From Selenomonas sp. AB3002 (GTDB taxonomy: Bacteria; Bacillota; Negativicutes; Selenomonadales; Selenomonadaceae), in assembly GCF_000702545.1 (NCBI RefSeq), contig NZ_JNIO01000008.1:310001-374000 (forward strand): a stretch of 64,000 nt of DNA, read 5' to 3'. Within the stretch, counting starts at the first letter, position 1, and every line of letters starts with the position of its first letter. The position numbers and the translations under genes are program-made. Positions 25,119-34,021 of the stretch are shown here, in pieces. The notes under the pieces were generated by a model. The model was not told where the DNA came from, ran no database searches, and saw nothing but the letters and a program-made list of their open reading frames with translations.

Positions 25119-25493
25119 ATGACAGGTGAGGATATGCTGGAACAGCTTTTATACTTATCTACGCTCTTTGACCTCTATGGTCCCCTGCTGACAGAAAAGC
25201 AGCAGGAATGCCTGAGGCTCCATCTCTTCGAGGATTTTTCCCTGGCAGAGATTGGGGAGAGCCTGGGGATTTCCAGGCAGGCGGTGTATGACAATATCCA
25301 CCGTGCCCAGAAAGCCATGGAGAGCTATGAGGAAAAGTTGGAACTGGCCAGGCGTTATCACCTGGAGCGGCAGGAACTTACTGAGCTTGCCGGAAAGATA
25401 GAGAGACTGAGGCAGCCGGGGAACGAAGCGGCTGTGGATGATATACTAGGGCGGCTGACTCCGCTTTTGGGCCGCACCAGCCAGGAGGCGTAA
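25119..25493 (+). CDS. ylxM: YlxM/p13-like SRP-associated HTH protein
   Basis: A 124-residue UPF0122 protein. Its helix-turn-helix resembles sigma factor region 4: LTEKQQECLRLHLFEDFSLA, then GISRQAVYDNIHRAQKAMESYE. YlxM binds the signal recognition particle in Gram-positive bacteria and stimulates the GTPase Ffh. Its position directly before ffh (three-base gap) fits this role, as in most Firmicutes. ATG 25119 is used here; ATG 25134 is a possible alternative, since neither has an ideally spaced ribosome binding site. A coiled C-terminal tail follows the HTH. Confidence 0.9.
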   Translation: MTGEDMLEQLLYLSTLFDLYGPLLTEKQQECLRLHLFEDFSLAEIGESLGISRQAVYDNIHRAQKAMESYEEKLELARRYHLERQELTELAGKIERLRQPGNEAAVDDILGRLTPLLGRTSQEA

Positions 25494-25496
25494 CCT

Positions 25497-26882
25497 TTGA
25501 TTTTTGAATCTTTATCGGACCGCCTGCAGCAGACTTTCAAGAAGCTGCGGGGCCATGGCAAATTGACGGAGGACGATGTCAATGAAGCCATGCGTGAAGT
25601 GCGCATGGCACTCCTTGAGGCCGATGTGAACTTCAAGGTGGTCAAGGACTTCATCAAGACCGTGAAGGAGCGGGCGGTGGGCCAGGATATCCTGGAGACC
25701 CTCACCCCTGCCCAGGTAGTGGTGAAGATTGTTGATGAGGAGCTCACCAACCTCATGGGAGGTACCCAGAGCCGCATCAACATGAGCCCCAATCCGCCTA
25801 CTGTCATCATGATGGTGGGCCTGCAGGGCGCAGGCAAGACTACTTCTGCCGGCAAGCTGGGCCTGTCCCTGAAAAAGCAGGGCAAGCGTCCTCTGCTGGT
25901 GGCAGCAGATATCTACCGCCCGGCTGCTATCAAGCAGCTGCAGGTGGTGGGCGAGCAGCTGGGGCTGCCGGTTTTCACCATGCCCCAGGGCACGGATGCC
26001 GTGACTATCGCCAAAGAGGCTCTGCCTTATTCCCAGAGTCATGCCAACGATGTCGTCATCATCGATACGGCAGGCCGCCTGCAGATTGACGAAAAGCTCA
26101 TGCAGGAGCTGAGGGATATCAAGGGCAATGTGAAGCCCCATGAGATCCTGCTGGTAGTAGATGCCATGACCGGTCAGGAGTCCGTGAATGTGGCTCAGAC
26201 CTTCAATGAGAGCCTGGGCCTGGACGGCGTGGTCATGACCAAGCTGGACGGCGATGCCCGCGGCGGCGCGGCTCTGTCTGTCAAGGCAGTGACCGGCGTG
26301 CCCATCAAGTTCATCGGCATGGGTGAGAAGCTGGAGGCTCTTGAGCCCTTCCACCCGGACCGCATGGCTTCACGCATCCTGGGCATGGGTGATGTGCTTT
26401 CTCTGGTGGAGAAGGCGCAGGCTACCTTCGACATGGAGGAAGCCAAGGCCATGGAGAAGAAGCTGCGCAAGGATGAATTCACCCTTGACGACTTCCTCTC
26501 CCAGATGCAGCAGGTCAAGAAGCTGGGCTCCCTGGAGAGCATTCTGGGCATGATTCCCGGCATGGGCGGGCTCAAGAAGCAGCTGGAAGGTCAGGATATC
26601 GACCTGGACGGCAAGGAGATGCGCCAGATTGAGGCCATCATCAAGTCCATGACCCCTAAGGAGCGGGCAGACATCACCATCATCAACGGCAGCCGCCGCA
26701 AGCGCATTGCTATGGGCAGCGGCACCAGGGTGCAGGACGTGAACAGGCTTTTGAAGCAGTTCGGCGAAATGCGCAAGATGATGAAGAAGATGAAGAAAAT
26801 GCAGAAGGGTAAAAAGGGCGGCTTCCCCGGTCTTGGCGCCCTTGGCAGCATGGGACTTCCCAAGATGCCCTTCATGAAGTAA
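25497..26882 (+). CDS. ffh: Signal recognition particle protein Ffh
   Basis: A 461-residue SRP54 GTPase that binds signal sequences and SRP RNA and delivers ribosomes to FtsY at the membrane. It has an N-domain (residues 1-90), a G-domain with GLQGAGKTTSAGKLG (P-loop, about 107), DIYRPAA, DTAGRLQ, TKLDGDARGG and GMGEKLEALEPFHPDRMASRILGMGD, and a methionine-rich M-domain (about 300-461) with the SGTRVQDVNRLLKQF-type RNA-binding helix and a Met/Lys-rich end. The start is TTG behind CCAGGAGGCG. The order ylxM-ffh-rpsP-khpA-ylqD-rimM-trmD is the conserved Firmicute arrangement. Confidence 0.97.
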   Translation: MIFESLSDRLQQTFKKLRGHGKLTEDDVNEAMREVRMALLEADVNFKVVKDFIKTVKERAVGQDILETLTPAQVVVKIVDEELTNLMGGTQSRINMSPNPPTVIMMVGLQGAGKTTSAGKLGLSLKKQGKRPLLVAADIYRPAAIKQLQVVGEQLGLPVFTMPQGTDAVTIAKEALPYSQSHANDVVIIDTAGRLQIDEKLMQELRDIKGNVKPHEILLVVDAMTGQESVNVAQTFNESLGLDGVVMTKLDGDARGGAALSVKAVTGVPIKFIGMGEKLEALEPFHPDRMASRILGMGDVLSLVEKAQATFDMEEAKAMEKKLRKDEFTLDDFLSQMQQVKKLGSLESILGMIPGMGGLKKQLEGQDIDLDGKEMRQIEAIIKSMTPKERADITIINGSRRKRIAMGSGTRVQDVNRLLKQFGEMRKMMKKMKKMQKGKKGGFPGLGALGSMGLPKMPFMK

Positions 26883-26939
26883 AATTGATTTTATCCCTTT
26901 GTGGATGACATAAAGAACCAACGAAAGGTGGTGAAATAC

Positions 26940-27215
26940 ATGGCAGTAAAGATTCGTTTGAACCGCATGGGTGCTAAGAAGAACCCCTTCTATCGCATCG
27001 TGGTAGCTGATTCCCGCGCTCCTCGCGACGGTCGTTTCATCGAGATCCTCGGTAACTACGATCCGTCCAAGCAGCCCGCTGCAGTCAGCGTTGACGAGGA
27101 CAAGGTTCTCGATTGGATGAACAAGGGCGCTCAGCCGACCGACACCGTCAAGAATCTCCTGAGCAAGCAGGGCATCATGGCTAAGTTTGCTGAGAGCAAG
27201 AAGGCTAAGAACTAA
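26940..27215 (+). CDS. rpsP: 30S ribosomal protein S16
   Basis: A 91-residue S16 with the typical [26 protein letters not shown] start, the [12 protein letters not shown] motif and a basic tail. S16 binds 16S rRNA early in 30S assembly. The start is ATG 26940 behind AAAGGTGG; an upstream frame from 26901 has no support. A 57-base gap separates it from ffh and a 14-base gap from khpA. Confidence 0.97.
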   Translation: MAVKIRLNRMGAKKNPFYRIVVADSRAPRDGRFIEILGNYDPSKQPAAVSVDEDKVLDWMNKGAQPTDTVKNLLSKQGIMAKFAESKKAKN

Positions 27216-27229
27216 GGGAGAGCTTAAAC

Positions 27230-27457
27230 ATGAAAGAAATTGTTGAAGTTATCGCTAAGTCCTTAGTGGATCATCCCGAGTCCGTAGAGGTCTCTGAGAA
27301 GCAGGACGGGGACCAGCTGGTGCTGGAACTCCGTGTTGCCGAGGATGATATGGGCAAGGTTATTGGCCGTCAGGGGCGCATCGCGAAAGCTTTGCGCACC
27401 GTGGTCAAGGCTGCAGCCACCCGGGAGAACAAGAAAGTCACGGTTGAGATTATCTAA
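27230..27457 (+). CDS. khpA: KH-domain RNA-binding protein
   Basis: A 75-residue single KH domain (KhpA/YlqC). The GxxG loop is GKVIGRQGRIAKALR at about residues 43-57. In Gram-positive bacteria KhpA forms a complex with KhpB and affects cell elongation and RNA fate. It always lies between rpsP and rimM in this operon type. It is followed by a hairpin that could dampen expression of the downstream genes. Confidence 0.93.
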   Translation: MKEIVEVIAKSLVDHPESVEVSEKQDGDQLVLELRVAEDDMGKVIGRQGRIAKALRTVVKAAATRENKKVTVEII

Positions 27458-27460
27458 AGA

Positions 27461-27500
27461 AAAGCGGCAGGGCCCCTTTGAGGCTTGGCCGCTTTCTTTG
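27461..27500 (+). terminator. Intra-operon hairpin after khpA
   Basis: AAAGCGGC (27461-27468) pairs with GCCGCTTT (27488-27495) with further inner GC pairing, followed by CTTTG. Since the operon continues on the same strand, it is likely a partial terminator that lowers ylqD-rimM-trmD relative to rpsP. Confidence 0.5.
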
Positions 27501-27529
27501 CTATCAAAATAAAAGAAAGAGGTATGGAC

Positions 27530-27952
27530 ATGGATTCTATTTCCCTTAAAATGCCTGTGACCATCAAGGCAAAGCTCACCGAGAAACTCCGCGAGAAGAT
27601 GATCAAGGATTTGGATGAAGGCATCAGCCGCGCCCAGCTGGAGGTCCAGCAGATTGAGATCCAGGCCAAGCGCGCTATTCAGGAGAATGAAGTGCCTGAG
27701 CCTACGGTGACGGATATCCAGCGCCTGAACATGATCAAGCAGCACTTTGGCGAAGAGCGCCAGAAGCGTCTGGACTTCATCGCTGAGTCCCAGCAGCGCC
27801 GCGAGGATGCCCAGAAGCTGGTGCTTGGTGCCGAGATTGTCCAGGGCACTCTGGAGCGCCAGGTGGAGATTCATGTAGGCGACGATATGCGCGAGCTCAT
27901 GAACGTGGAAGTGCTGGTGGAAGATGATAAGATCGTTGCCATCAGAGGCTAA
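27530..27952 (+). CDS. ylqD: YlqD family protein
   Basis: About 140 residues, chosen from ATG 27530 which has AAAGAGG seven bases upstream (ATG 27524 and GTG 27485 are alternatives; the latter lies inside the hairpin). It has a short N-terminal strand region (SISLKMPVTIKAKLTEKLREK), a long charged helical part (about 30-95, likely coiled coil) and a C-terminal acidic strand region (HVGDDMRELMNVEVLVEDDKIVAIRG). This matches the YlqD family, which is conserved in the position between the KH protein and RimM in Firmicutes. Its function is not established; the context points to ribosome or RNA-related work. Confidence 0.85.
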   Translation: MDSISLKMPVTIKAKLTEKLREKMIKDLDEGISRAQLEVQQIEIQAKRAIQENEVPEPTVTDIQRLNMIKQHFGEERQKRLDFIAESQQRREDAQKLVLGAEIVQGTLERQVEIHVGDDMRELMNVEVLVEDDKIVAIRG

Positions 27953-28487
27953 GTCCAAAGACCGCATCACCATTGGCAAGGTGGGGGCTGCCCACGGCAT
28001 CAAGGGGGAGATGCGCATCATTCCCCTGACAGACTTCACGGAGCGCTTCAGCACCATGAAGGAAGTCATGGTGGGAAATGAGCTGCTGCACATTGAAAGC
28101 TGCAAGTACCACAAGCAGTACGTGCTCCTGAAGTTCAGGGAATATCCTCAGCGGGAGCAGGCCGAGGCCCTGACGGGCAAGATGCTGACTGTAGACCGCC
28201 AGGAGGCCGCTCCTTTGGCAGAGGGCGAGTTCTACACCTTTGACATCATCGGCCTCAAGGTGCTTGACCCTGCGGGGCAGGAGCTGGGCACGGTGGAAAA
28301 TGTCCTGCGCACGGGCAGCAATGACGTGTACCAGGCCAGAAAGCCTGATGGGGGAGAGCTCCTGATTCCTGCCCTCAAGGCAGTGGTGAAGGAAATCAAT
28401 ATCCCCGGAGGCACCATGACGGTGGAAATGCCCGAGGAAATCACGGCAGGCGGCAAAAAGGCCGAAGGAGACAGCCATGCGCATTGA
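27924..28487 (+). CDS. rimM: Ribosome maturation factor RimM
   Basis: A 187-residue RimM, which binds S19 and helps the 30S head mature. The N-terminal RimM barrel has ITIGKVGAAHGIKGEMRI, FREYPQREQAEAL and GKMLTV. The PRC-barrel follows with GLKVLDPAGQELGTVENVLRTGSNDVY and LLIPALKAVVKEINI. The ATG at 27924 overlaps ylqD by 29 bases; TTG 27936 is an equally possible start. The 3' end overlaps trmD by 11 bases, so the three genes are tightly coupled. Confidence 0.93.
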   Translation: MIRSLPSEAKSKDRITIGKVGAAHGIKGEMRIIPLTDFTERFSTMKEVMVGNELLHIESCKYHKQYVLLKFREYPQREQAEALTGKMLTVDRQEAAPLAEGEFYTFDIIGLKVLDPAGQELGTVENVLRTGSNDVYQARKPDGGELLIPALKAVVKEINIPGGTMTVEMPEEITAGGKKAEGDSHAH

Positions 28488-29220
28488 CATGGTGACCCTT
28501 TTCCCGGAGATGTTCCTGGGCCCCTTTGGTGACAGCATCACCAAGCGGGCTATTGAAAGCGGCATTCTGGATATCCACTATCTGAATTTCCGTGATTATT
28601 CCTTTGACAAGCATCATCATGTGGACGATTCTCCCTTTGGGGGAGGGGCTGGCATGGTGCTGAAGCCCGAGCCGTTATTTAGGGCAGTCAGGGCTTTGAA
28701 GGAAGAAACCAAGGAGTTTGAAGGCAATCGCCGGGTGCTGCTCATGGACCCTTCTGGTCCTACCTTCACCCAGGCCAAGGCCAAGGAACTGGCGGGGTAC
28801 GACCAGCTTATCTTTATCTGCGGCCACTATGAGGGCTTTGATGCCCGCATTACGGAGAATCTGGCAGATGAGGCCATTTCCATCGGGGATTATGTGCTCA
28901 CAGGCGGGGAACTGCCTGCCATGGTCATCACCGATGCCGTGTCCCGCATGCTGCCGGGAGTGCTGGGGGACGAAGATTCCGCTCCTACGGATTCCTTCTA
29001 CGAAGGTCTGCTGGAGTTTCCCCAGTACACCCGCCCCAGGGAGTTCGAGGGCATGGAAGTGCCTGAAATCCTGCTTTCCGGTGACCACGGCAAGATTCGC
29101 CAGTGGCGGCGGCAGGAGTCACTGCGGATTACCTTGAAGAACCGCCCGGATCTTTTGGAAAAAGCTCCCTTGACGGACAAGGACAGGGAGTATCTGGCAA
29201 GGCTTAAAGAAAACCTGTAA
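28477..29220 (+). CDS. trmD: tRNA (guanine-37-N1)-methyltransferase
   Basis: A 247-residue SPOUT-class TrmD that methylates G37 next to the anticodon and prevents +1 frameshifting. Motifs are MRIDMVTLFPEMF, DDSPFGGGAGMVLKPEP, the trefoil-knot ICGHYEGFDARI and SIGDYVLTGGELPAM, and the C-terminal LLSGDHGKIRQWRR. Full length. It closes the ylxM-trmD operon; its stop precedes the rpsO promoter with no obvious terminator between. Confidence 0.97.
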   Translation: MRIDMVTLFPEMFLGPFGDSITKRAIESGILDIHYLNFRDYSFDKHHHVDDSPFGGGAGMVLKPEPLFRAVRALKEETKEFEGNRRVLLMDPSGPTFTQAKAKELAGYDQLIFICGHYEGFDARITENLADEAISIGDYVLTGGELPAMVITDAVSRMLPGVLGDEDSAPTDSFYEGLLEFPQYTRPREFEGMEVPEILLSGDHGKIRQWRRQESLRITLKNRPDLLEKAPLTDKDREYLARLKENL

Positions 29221-29235
29221 AATCGCCAGTTTTTC

Positions 29236-29265
29236 TTTACAAGCCGGCGTTTCCTATGGTATACT
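29236..29265 (+). promoter_or_regulatory. Promoter of rpsO
   Basis: TTTACA (29236-29241), an 18-base spacer and TATACT (29260-29265). The ~100-base leader up to the rpsO start contains several GC-rich segments (GAGCCACAGCC, GGCGATTCTCC, GGCTGCAGGCGCTG) that could fold into the S15-binding autoregulatory structure common in rpsO leaders; I could not fold it. Confidence 0.55.
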
Positions 29266-29371
29266 GCTAGAGATGTCAAAGACATCAGGGAGCCACAGCC
29301 CAGATGGCGATTCTCCAACGCGTTCTTGGCTGCAGGCGCTGAAACTTATTAGATTTTAGGAGGAATTTTTC

Positions 29372-29638
29372 ATGCTGACTCAGGAAGCAAAACAGGAAAT
29401 CATCAAGAAGTACGCTGTGCACGAGGGCGACACCGGTTCTGCAGAGGTGCAGATCGCTGTGCTCACCGCTCGCATCCAGTACCTCACTGATCACCTGAAG
29501 GAGCACAAGAAGGATCATCATTCCCGTCGCGGCCTGCTGAAGATGGTCGGCCATCGCCGTCGTCTCCTCAGCTACCTCTACAAGACGGATATCGAGCGTT
29601 ATCGCTCCATCATCAACAAGCTGAACCTGCGCAAGTAA
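29372..29638 (+). CDS. rpsO: 30S ribosomal protein S15
   Basis: An 88-residue S15 with all hallmark segments: [36 protein letters not shown] and the C-terminal [17 protein letters not shown]15 binds the central domain of 16S rRNA. ATG start with an AGGAGG ribosome binding site. It lies upstream of pnp, the conserved bacterial order. A strong terminator follows. Confidence 0.98.
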   Translation: MLTQEAKQEIIKKYAVHEGDTGSAEVQIAVLTARIQYLTDHLKEHKKDHHSRRGLLKMVGHRRRLLSYLYKTDIERYRSIINKLNLRK

Positions 29639-29656
29639 TTGCCCCTCAGCTTTGGG

Positions 29657-29682
29657 AAAGCGGGATTTTATCCCGCTTTTTT
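29657..29682 (+). terminator. Intrinsic terminator of rpsO
   Basis: AAAGCGGGAT-TTT-ATCCCGCTTT with a T-run (TTTTTTC). Confidence 0.92.
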
Positions 29683-29765
29683 CTTTGTATGGAGGATTCT
29701 TTGATTTTTTCTAGAATATATACAACTGTTATGTAAAAAGTATCAAGATTCAGGAGGGAAACTAG

Positions 29766-31835
29766 ATGCATAGTTTCGAAATGGAGCTGGGCGGACGCAA
29801 GCTCATCATTGAAAATGGCAAGATGGCCAAGCAGGCTAACGGTGCAGTGCTGGTGCGCTACGGCGACACGGTGGTGCTGGTGACGGCTACCGCCTCAGCA
29901 GAGCCCCGGGAGGGCGTGGATTTCTTCCCCTTGACGGTGGACTATGAGGAGAAGATGTATGCAGCAGGCAAGATTCCTGGCGGCTTCATCAAGCGTGAGG
30001 GGCGTCCTTCCAGCGATGCCATCCTCTGCGCCCGTCTCATTGACCGTCCTATCCGTCCTCTCTTCCCTGAGGGCTTCCGCAATGATGTGCAGATTGTGGC
30101 TACCGTCATGTCCGTGGAGCAGGACAATGCCCCGGAATTGGCAGCCATGATTGGCGCTTCCTGCGCCCTCACCGTATCCGATATTCCCTTTATGGGTCCC
30201 ATTGCCGGTGTGCGCGTGGGCCGGGTGAATGACGAGTTCGTCATCAACCCCACAGAGGCCCAGCGGGAGGTTTCCACCCTGAACCTGACAGTAGCTGGTT
30301 CCCATGATGCGGTGATGATGGTAGAGGCAGGCGCCAACGAGCTGCCTGAGGACGTGGTGCTGGATGCCATCCTCTTCGGCCACAAGGAAATCCAGCGTCT
30401 GGTGGAGTTCCAGCAGGATATCCAGAAGGAGTGCGGCAAGGAGAAGAAGGAAGCCAAGCTTTTCTCTGTGTCTGAGGAGCTCTCTGCCGCTATCAGCGAC
30501 TATGCCAAGGCCCGCCTGGATGAGGCAACCCGCAATCCGGACAAGCTGGAGCGTGATGCCAATATTGCGGAAATCAAGGCCGATACCATGGAGCATTTCC
30601 TGGCTGACTGGCCTGAGTCTGACAAGGAGATTTCCTATATCCTCTACAAGTTGGAGAAGGACATAGTCCGCCACATGATCACCCATGAGAAGATCCGTCC
30701 TGATGGACGTGCTTTGGACGAGGTGCGCCCCGTGTCCTGCGAAGTGGGCCTGCTGCCCCGCACGCATGGTTCCGGCCTCTTCACCCGCGGCCAGACCCAG
30801 ATTCTGAACGTGACTACCCTTGGTGCCATCGGGGATGAGCAGATCATTGACGGCCTTGGCCCTGAGACCACCAAGCACTATATCCATCATTACAACTTCC
30901 CCGGCTACAGCGTAGGCGAGGCCAGGCCCATCCGCAGCCCGGGCCGTCGTGAGATTGGCCACGGCGCTCTGGCAGAGCGCGCTCTGGTGCCGGTCATTCC
31001 CTCTCTGGAAGAGTTCCCCTACACCATCCGTCTGGTGTCCGAGGTCTTGGAGTCCAACGGCTCCAGCTCCATGGGCAGCGTCTGCGGCAGCACCCTGTCC
31101 CTCATGAATGCCGGCGTGCCCATCAAGCGCCCCGTGTCCGGTGTGGCCATGGGCCTGGTGAAGGATGGGGATGCTTATACCATCCTGACGGATATCCAGG
31201 GCATGGAAGATGCTCTTGGCGATATGGACTTCAAGGTGGCAGGTACGGAAAAGGGTGTCACCGCCATCCAGATGGACATCAAGATTGCAGGCATCACCCG
31301 TGAGATTCTCCATGCTGCTCTGGAGCAGGCCAAGCGTGGCCGTGCTTTCATCCTGGGCAAGATGCTGGAGTGCATCCCCGAGCCTGCCAAGGACCTTTCT
31401 CCCTATGCTCCCCGGGTGGAGACTGTCACCATCAAGGTGGACAAGATTCGCGATGTCATCGGCACCGGTGGTAAGGTGGTGCGCAAGATTACCGAGGAAA
31501 CCGGTGTGCAGATGGATATCCACGAGGATGGCAACATCTTCATCACTTCCAACGATGCAGAGGGCATGAAGCGTGCCAAGGAAATGATTGAGGAAATCGT
31601 CCATGAAATTGAAGTGGGCGAGGTCTACACCGGTAAGGTCACCCGCCTCATGAAGTTCGGTGCCTTTGTGGAGCTTCTGCCTGGTCGCGAGGGTCTCTGC
31701 CACATCTCCCAGCTGGCCAAGCGCCGTGTTGAGAAGGTGGAGGACGTGGTGCAGGAAGGCGATCAGCTCCAGGTGAAGGTAGTGGAGATTGACGATAAAG
31801 GCCGTGTGAACGTCAGCCACAAGGTTCTGCTGTAA
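29766..31835 (+). CDS. pnp: Polyribonucleotide nucleotidyltransferase
   Basis: A 689-residue PNPase, the phosphorolytic 3'-5' exoribonuclease of the RNA degradosome. Two RNase PH domains are visible: the first with [14 protein letters not shown] and [25 protein letters not shown]; the second, catalytic, with [44 protein letters not shown] and SSSMGSVCG. Next come the KH domain ([16 protein letters not shown], about 560) and the S1 domain ([28 protein letters not shown], about 620). The protein ends near residue 689 without the acidic tail of Gram-negative relatives. The start follows CAGGAGGG. pduX starts three bases after the stop. Confidence 0.97.
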   Translation: MHSFEMELGGRKLIIENGKMAKQANGAVLVRYGDTVVLVTATASAEPREGVDFFPLTVDYEEKMYAAGKIPGGFIKREGRPSSDAILCARLIDRPIRPLFPEGFRNDVQIVATVMSVEQDNAPELAAMIGASCALTVSDIPFMGPIAGVRVGRVNDEFVINPTEAQREVSTLNLTVAGSHDAVMMVEAGANELPEDVVLDAILFGHKEIQRLVEFQQDIQKECGKEKKEAKLFSVSEELSAAISDYAKARLDEATRNPDKLERDANIAEIKADTMEHFLADWPESDKEISYILYKLEKDIVRHMITHEKIRPDGRALDEVRPVSCEVGLLPRTHGSGLFTRGQTQILNVTTLGAIGDEQIIDGLGPETTKHYIHHYNFPGYSVGEARPIRSPGRREIGHGALAERALVPVIPSLEEFPYTIRLVSEVLESNGSSSMGSVCGSTLSLMNAGVPIKRPVSGVAMGLVKDGDAYTILTDIQGMEDALGDMDFKVAGTEKGVTAIQMDIKIAGITREILHAALEQAKRGRAFILGKMLECIPEPAKDLSPYAPRVETVTIKVDKIRDVIGTGGKVVRKITEETGVQMDIHEDGNIFITSNDAEGMKRAKEMIEEIVHEIEVGEVYTGKVTRLMKFGAFVELLPGREGLCHISQLAKRRVEKVEDVVQEGDQLQVKVVEIDDKGRVNVSHKVLL

Positions 31836-31838
31836 TCC

Positions 31839-32681
31839 ATGGAAATAAAAGTGCGTGTGCCCGGCTCCTGCGGGGAGCTGGTGCAGGGTATCTATCAGGG
31901 GGAGCCTTATCTCATCACCTGCCCTATTGAGGCCTATACCGAAGTGGTAGTTTCAGACAGCTGGCAGGGCCTTGAGGGGCTGGGGGAGAAATCCCGGCAG
32001 GCCCTGGGGCTTACGCTGAAGTATCTGGGGGAAGAGTCCTTTCCTTACGGCATGAGATTAAAGAGCCAATTGCCCCATGGCAAGGGTATGGCTTCCTCCA
32101 GTGCAGATATAGCCGCCGTCTGTGGGGCAGCTGCCGCTGCCCTGGGCAGGAAGTTATCTCCTGAGGAAATCCTGAGGCTGGCGGTGGCTATTGAGCCCAC
32201 TGATCCCATCTTTTTCCCAGGGCTGGTATGTGCCAACCAGATGGAGGGCAGGATTTTTGCCCAGTATCATACTTTCCCACGCCTGTGGATAAGCATTTTT
32301 GACACAGGCGGCAGGGTGGATACCGTCAGTTTCCATGACCATGCCAGACAGGTGGGGGCAGAAATGCCGCCACCTGTCTTTATATCAGGGTCACGGCAGA
32401 GGGCGGAAAAACAACTGGCAGAGGCTGCTACCAAAAGTGCTCTGGCCAATGAGGCTGGTTTGCCAAAACCCTGCTTAAGGGAGTTGCTGGAGACAGCGCT
32501 GAACAAGGGGGCACTGGGGGTCAATGCTGCCCACAGCGGCACGGTTCTGGGAGTGCTCTGGCCTGAAACCATGGGGGCGGAAGCTATAGCCAAGGCTTCT
32601 GCTGCTATAGCTGAGGAGCTTCCCAAGCTGAAGTTCTGGGGACAGACCAGACTTTCCTCTGGCGGGATTTTCTATGAATAA
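31839..32681 (+). CDS. pduX: PduX-type GHMP kinase, probable L-threonine kinase
   Basis: A 280-residue GHMP-family kinase. The N-terminal PGSCGELVQG signature is specific to PduX-like proteins; the ATP-binding GHMP motif is LPHGKGMASSSADIAA near residue 75, and the C-terminal motif is GALGVNAAHSGTVLG. PduX phosphorylates L-threonine to threonine-phosphate, precursor of the aminopropanol linker of cobalamin. This agrees with the cobO gene elsewhere in the window. It is apparently co-transcribed with pnp (three-base gap), an unusual pairing without obvious functional link. Confidence 0.85.
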   Translation: MEIKVRVPGSCGELVQGIYQGEPYLITCPIEAYTEVVVSDSWQGLEGLGEKSRQALGLTLKYLGEESFPYGMRLKSQLPHGKGMASSSADIAAVCGAAAAALGRKLSPEEILRLAVAIEPTDPIFFPGLVCANQMEGRIFAQYHTFPRLWISIFDTGGRVDTVSFHDHARQVGAEMPPPVFISGSRQRAEKQLAEAATKSALANEAGLPKPCLRELLETALNKGALGVNAAHSGTVLGVLWPETMGAEAIAKASAAIAEELPKLKFWGQTRLSSGGIFYE

Positions 32682-32704
32682 TGTCTCCGCTCTTTGGGGC
32701 GGGC

Positions 32705-32733
32705 TTGAAAAATTTCAAAAAAGCAGGTATAAT
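32705..32733 (+). promoter_or_regulatory. Promoter of the gamma-carbonic-anhydrase gene
   Basis: TTGAAA (32705-32710), a 17-base spacer and TATAAT (32728-32733), 60 bases before the start. Confidence 0.65.
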
Positions 32734-32792
32734 AAGAAAGAAGAAAAAACAAGAAATGGAATTCAACTTCTAAGCACTAGGAGGCGGAGCAT

Positions 32793-33311
32793 ATGGGCAA
32801 CATTTTACCATACAATTCCATCATGCCGAAACTGGGCGAGAATGTCTTCGTAGCCCCCACAGCCACCGTGGCAGGGGATGTTACCATAGGAGATGACAGC
32901 AGCGTTTGGTTCGGTGCTGTGGTGCGTGGAGACTTCCAGCCTGTCATCATCGGCAAGGGCACCAATGTGCAGGATAATGCCATCGTCCATGTCATGGGGG
33001 ACAAGCCTACAATTATTGGCGATGGGGTCACCATCGGCCACGGTGCTATCATCCATTGCGGGCGCATAGGCAGCAACTGCCTGGTGGGCATGGGGACCAT
33101 TGTTCTGGGGTACACTGATATTGGGGATAATGTCATCATCGGTGCCGCCAGCCTCATTACCCAGCACAAGAAGATTCCTTCCAATTCCCTGGTCTTTGGC
33201 AATCCAGCCAAGATCATACGCGGCTTGCGTGAGGATGAAATAGAAGCCCTGAAGGAGTCTGCCGATAATTATGCCAAGATGGCGCAAAAATACAAGGCTG
33301 AAATCTTGTAA
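32793..33311 (+). CDS. Gamma-type carbonic anhydrase family protein
   Basis: A 172-residue left-handed beta-helix protein built from hexapeptide repeats (VAPTATVAGDVTIGDDSSVWFGAVVRGD is the typical opening). The three zinc-ligand histidines of gamma carbonic anhydrases are conserved in IVHVM, TIGHGA and IIHCG. The C-terminal helix is GNPAKIIRGLREDEIEALKESADNY. Bacterial members of the YrdA/PaaY group are trimers; some have carbonic anhydrase activity and others thioesterase activity. The stop is 36 bases before ndk, so the two may share a transcript. Confidence 0.9.
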   Translation: MGNILPYNSIMPKLGENVFVAPTATVAGDVTIGDDSSVWFGAVVRGDFQPVIIGKGTNVQDNAIVHVMGDKPTIIGDGVTIGHGAIIHCGRIGSNCLVGMGTIVLGYTDIGDNVIIGAASLITQHKKIPSNSLVFGNPAKIIRGLREDEIEALKESADNYAKMAQKYKAEIL

Positions 33312-33347
33312 TAGAAGCAGCAATTTGAAAAGTAAGGAGTTGTACTA

Positions 33348-33785
33348 ATGGAGAAAACTTTAGTCCTGATCAAGCCCGATGCCTTTGCCAAGCATTACAG
33401 CGGTGACATTATCAAGCGCTACGAGGAGGAAGGCTTCCGCATTGTGGCCATGAAGCTCATGAAGATGGACGAGCGCCTGGCTTCCATCCATTATGCTGAG
33501 CATATCGGCCAGTATTATTATGAGGATCTGGTGGGCTTCATGACTTCTGCTCCCCTTATCGCCATCGTGCTGGAGGGAGAAGATGCCATTGCCCGGGTGC
33601 GGCAGCTCCATGGCAAGACCAACCCCAAGGATGCTGAGGAGGGAACCATCAGGAAGCTCTACGCTTCCAGCGGCAGCCGCAATGCTGTCCACGCCTCTGA
33701 CAGCCCGGAGAACGCCCAGAGGGAGATTCATATCTTCTTCAATGAAACTGAAATCCTTGATGGGGAGTATCATCCGAAAGATTAG
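33348..33785 (+). CDS. ndk: Nucleoside diphosphate kinase
   Basis: A 145-residue Ndk. It moves the gamma phosphate from NTPs to NDPs through a phosphohistidine. The active-site motif SRNAVHASDS is near residue 115; TLVLIKPDAFAK and LHGKTNPKDAEEGTIRKLYA are the other family hallmarks. Slightly shorter contacts around residue 50 (GQYYYEDLVGFMTSAPL) are usual. ATG with a TAAGGAG ribosome binding site. The stop codon abuts the left end of a dispersed repeat. Confidence 0.95.
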   Translation: MEKTLVLIKPDAFAKHYSGDIIKRYEEEGFRIVAMKLMKMDERLASIHYAEHIGQYYYEDLVGFMTSAPLIAIVLEGEDAIARVRQLHGKTNPKDAEEGTIRKLYASSGSRNAVHASDSPENAQREIHIFFNETEILDGEYHPKD

Positions 33786-33946
33786 GGCGTGTTGATTAAT
33801 TCACTCAGCCCATCTTCACGGGTCTTGACTGTCCCTGCTTCGTTGACAAATCCTCGACATAGCCCCGCTATGCCTCCGGTTTGTCGCCTTGCAATGGACA
33901 GCCAATCCCCGCAAATCTGGGCCAAGCTCATTTAATCAACGAGCCC
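33785..33946. repeat. MITE-like palindromic element of about 162 bases
   Basis: The ends are inverted: GGGCGTGTTGATTAAT on the left and ATTTAATCAACGAGCCC on the right. The inside also pairs across its middle (GCCCA with TGGGC, CTGTCC with GGACAG, GACAAA with TTTGTC, CATAGC with GCTATG), so the element could fold into one long imperfect hairpin. It has no ORF. It starts at the last base of the ndk stop codon. It looks like a non-autonomous transposon or a REP-like dispersed element. Confidence 0.65.
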
Positions 33947-33961
33947 TAAAAAGCATAGCAA

Positions 33962-34008
33962 AATGGCCATCGGCAAGTCTAAAAGATTTGCTGATGGCCA
34001 TTCTTTAT
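33962..34008. terminator. Bidirectional terminator between ndk and the XRE gene
   Basis: AATGGCCATCGGCAA pairs with TTGCTGATGGCCATT (one wobble). T-rich stretches lie outside both arms (TTCTTTATTT on the right, TTTTGCTATGCTTTTT on the opposite strand). Confidence 0.85.
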
Positions 34009-34021
34009 TTGACACGGCGGA

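Noticed and set aside
29895-31820. 641-codon minus-strand frame opposite pnp
   Set aside because: It mirrors a highly conserved, codon-biased gene; the translation is His/Leu-rich without motifs and has no ribosome binding site.
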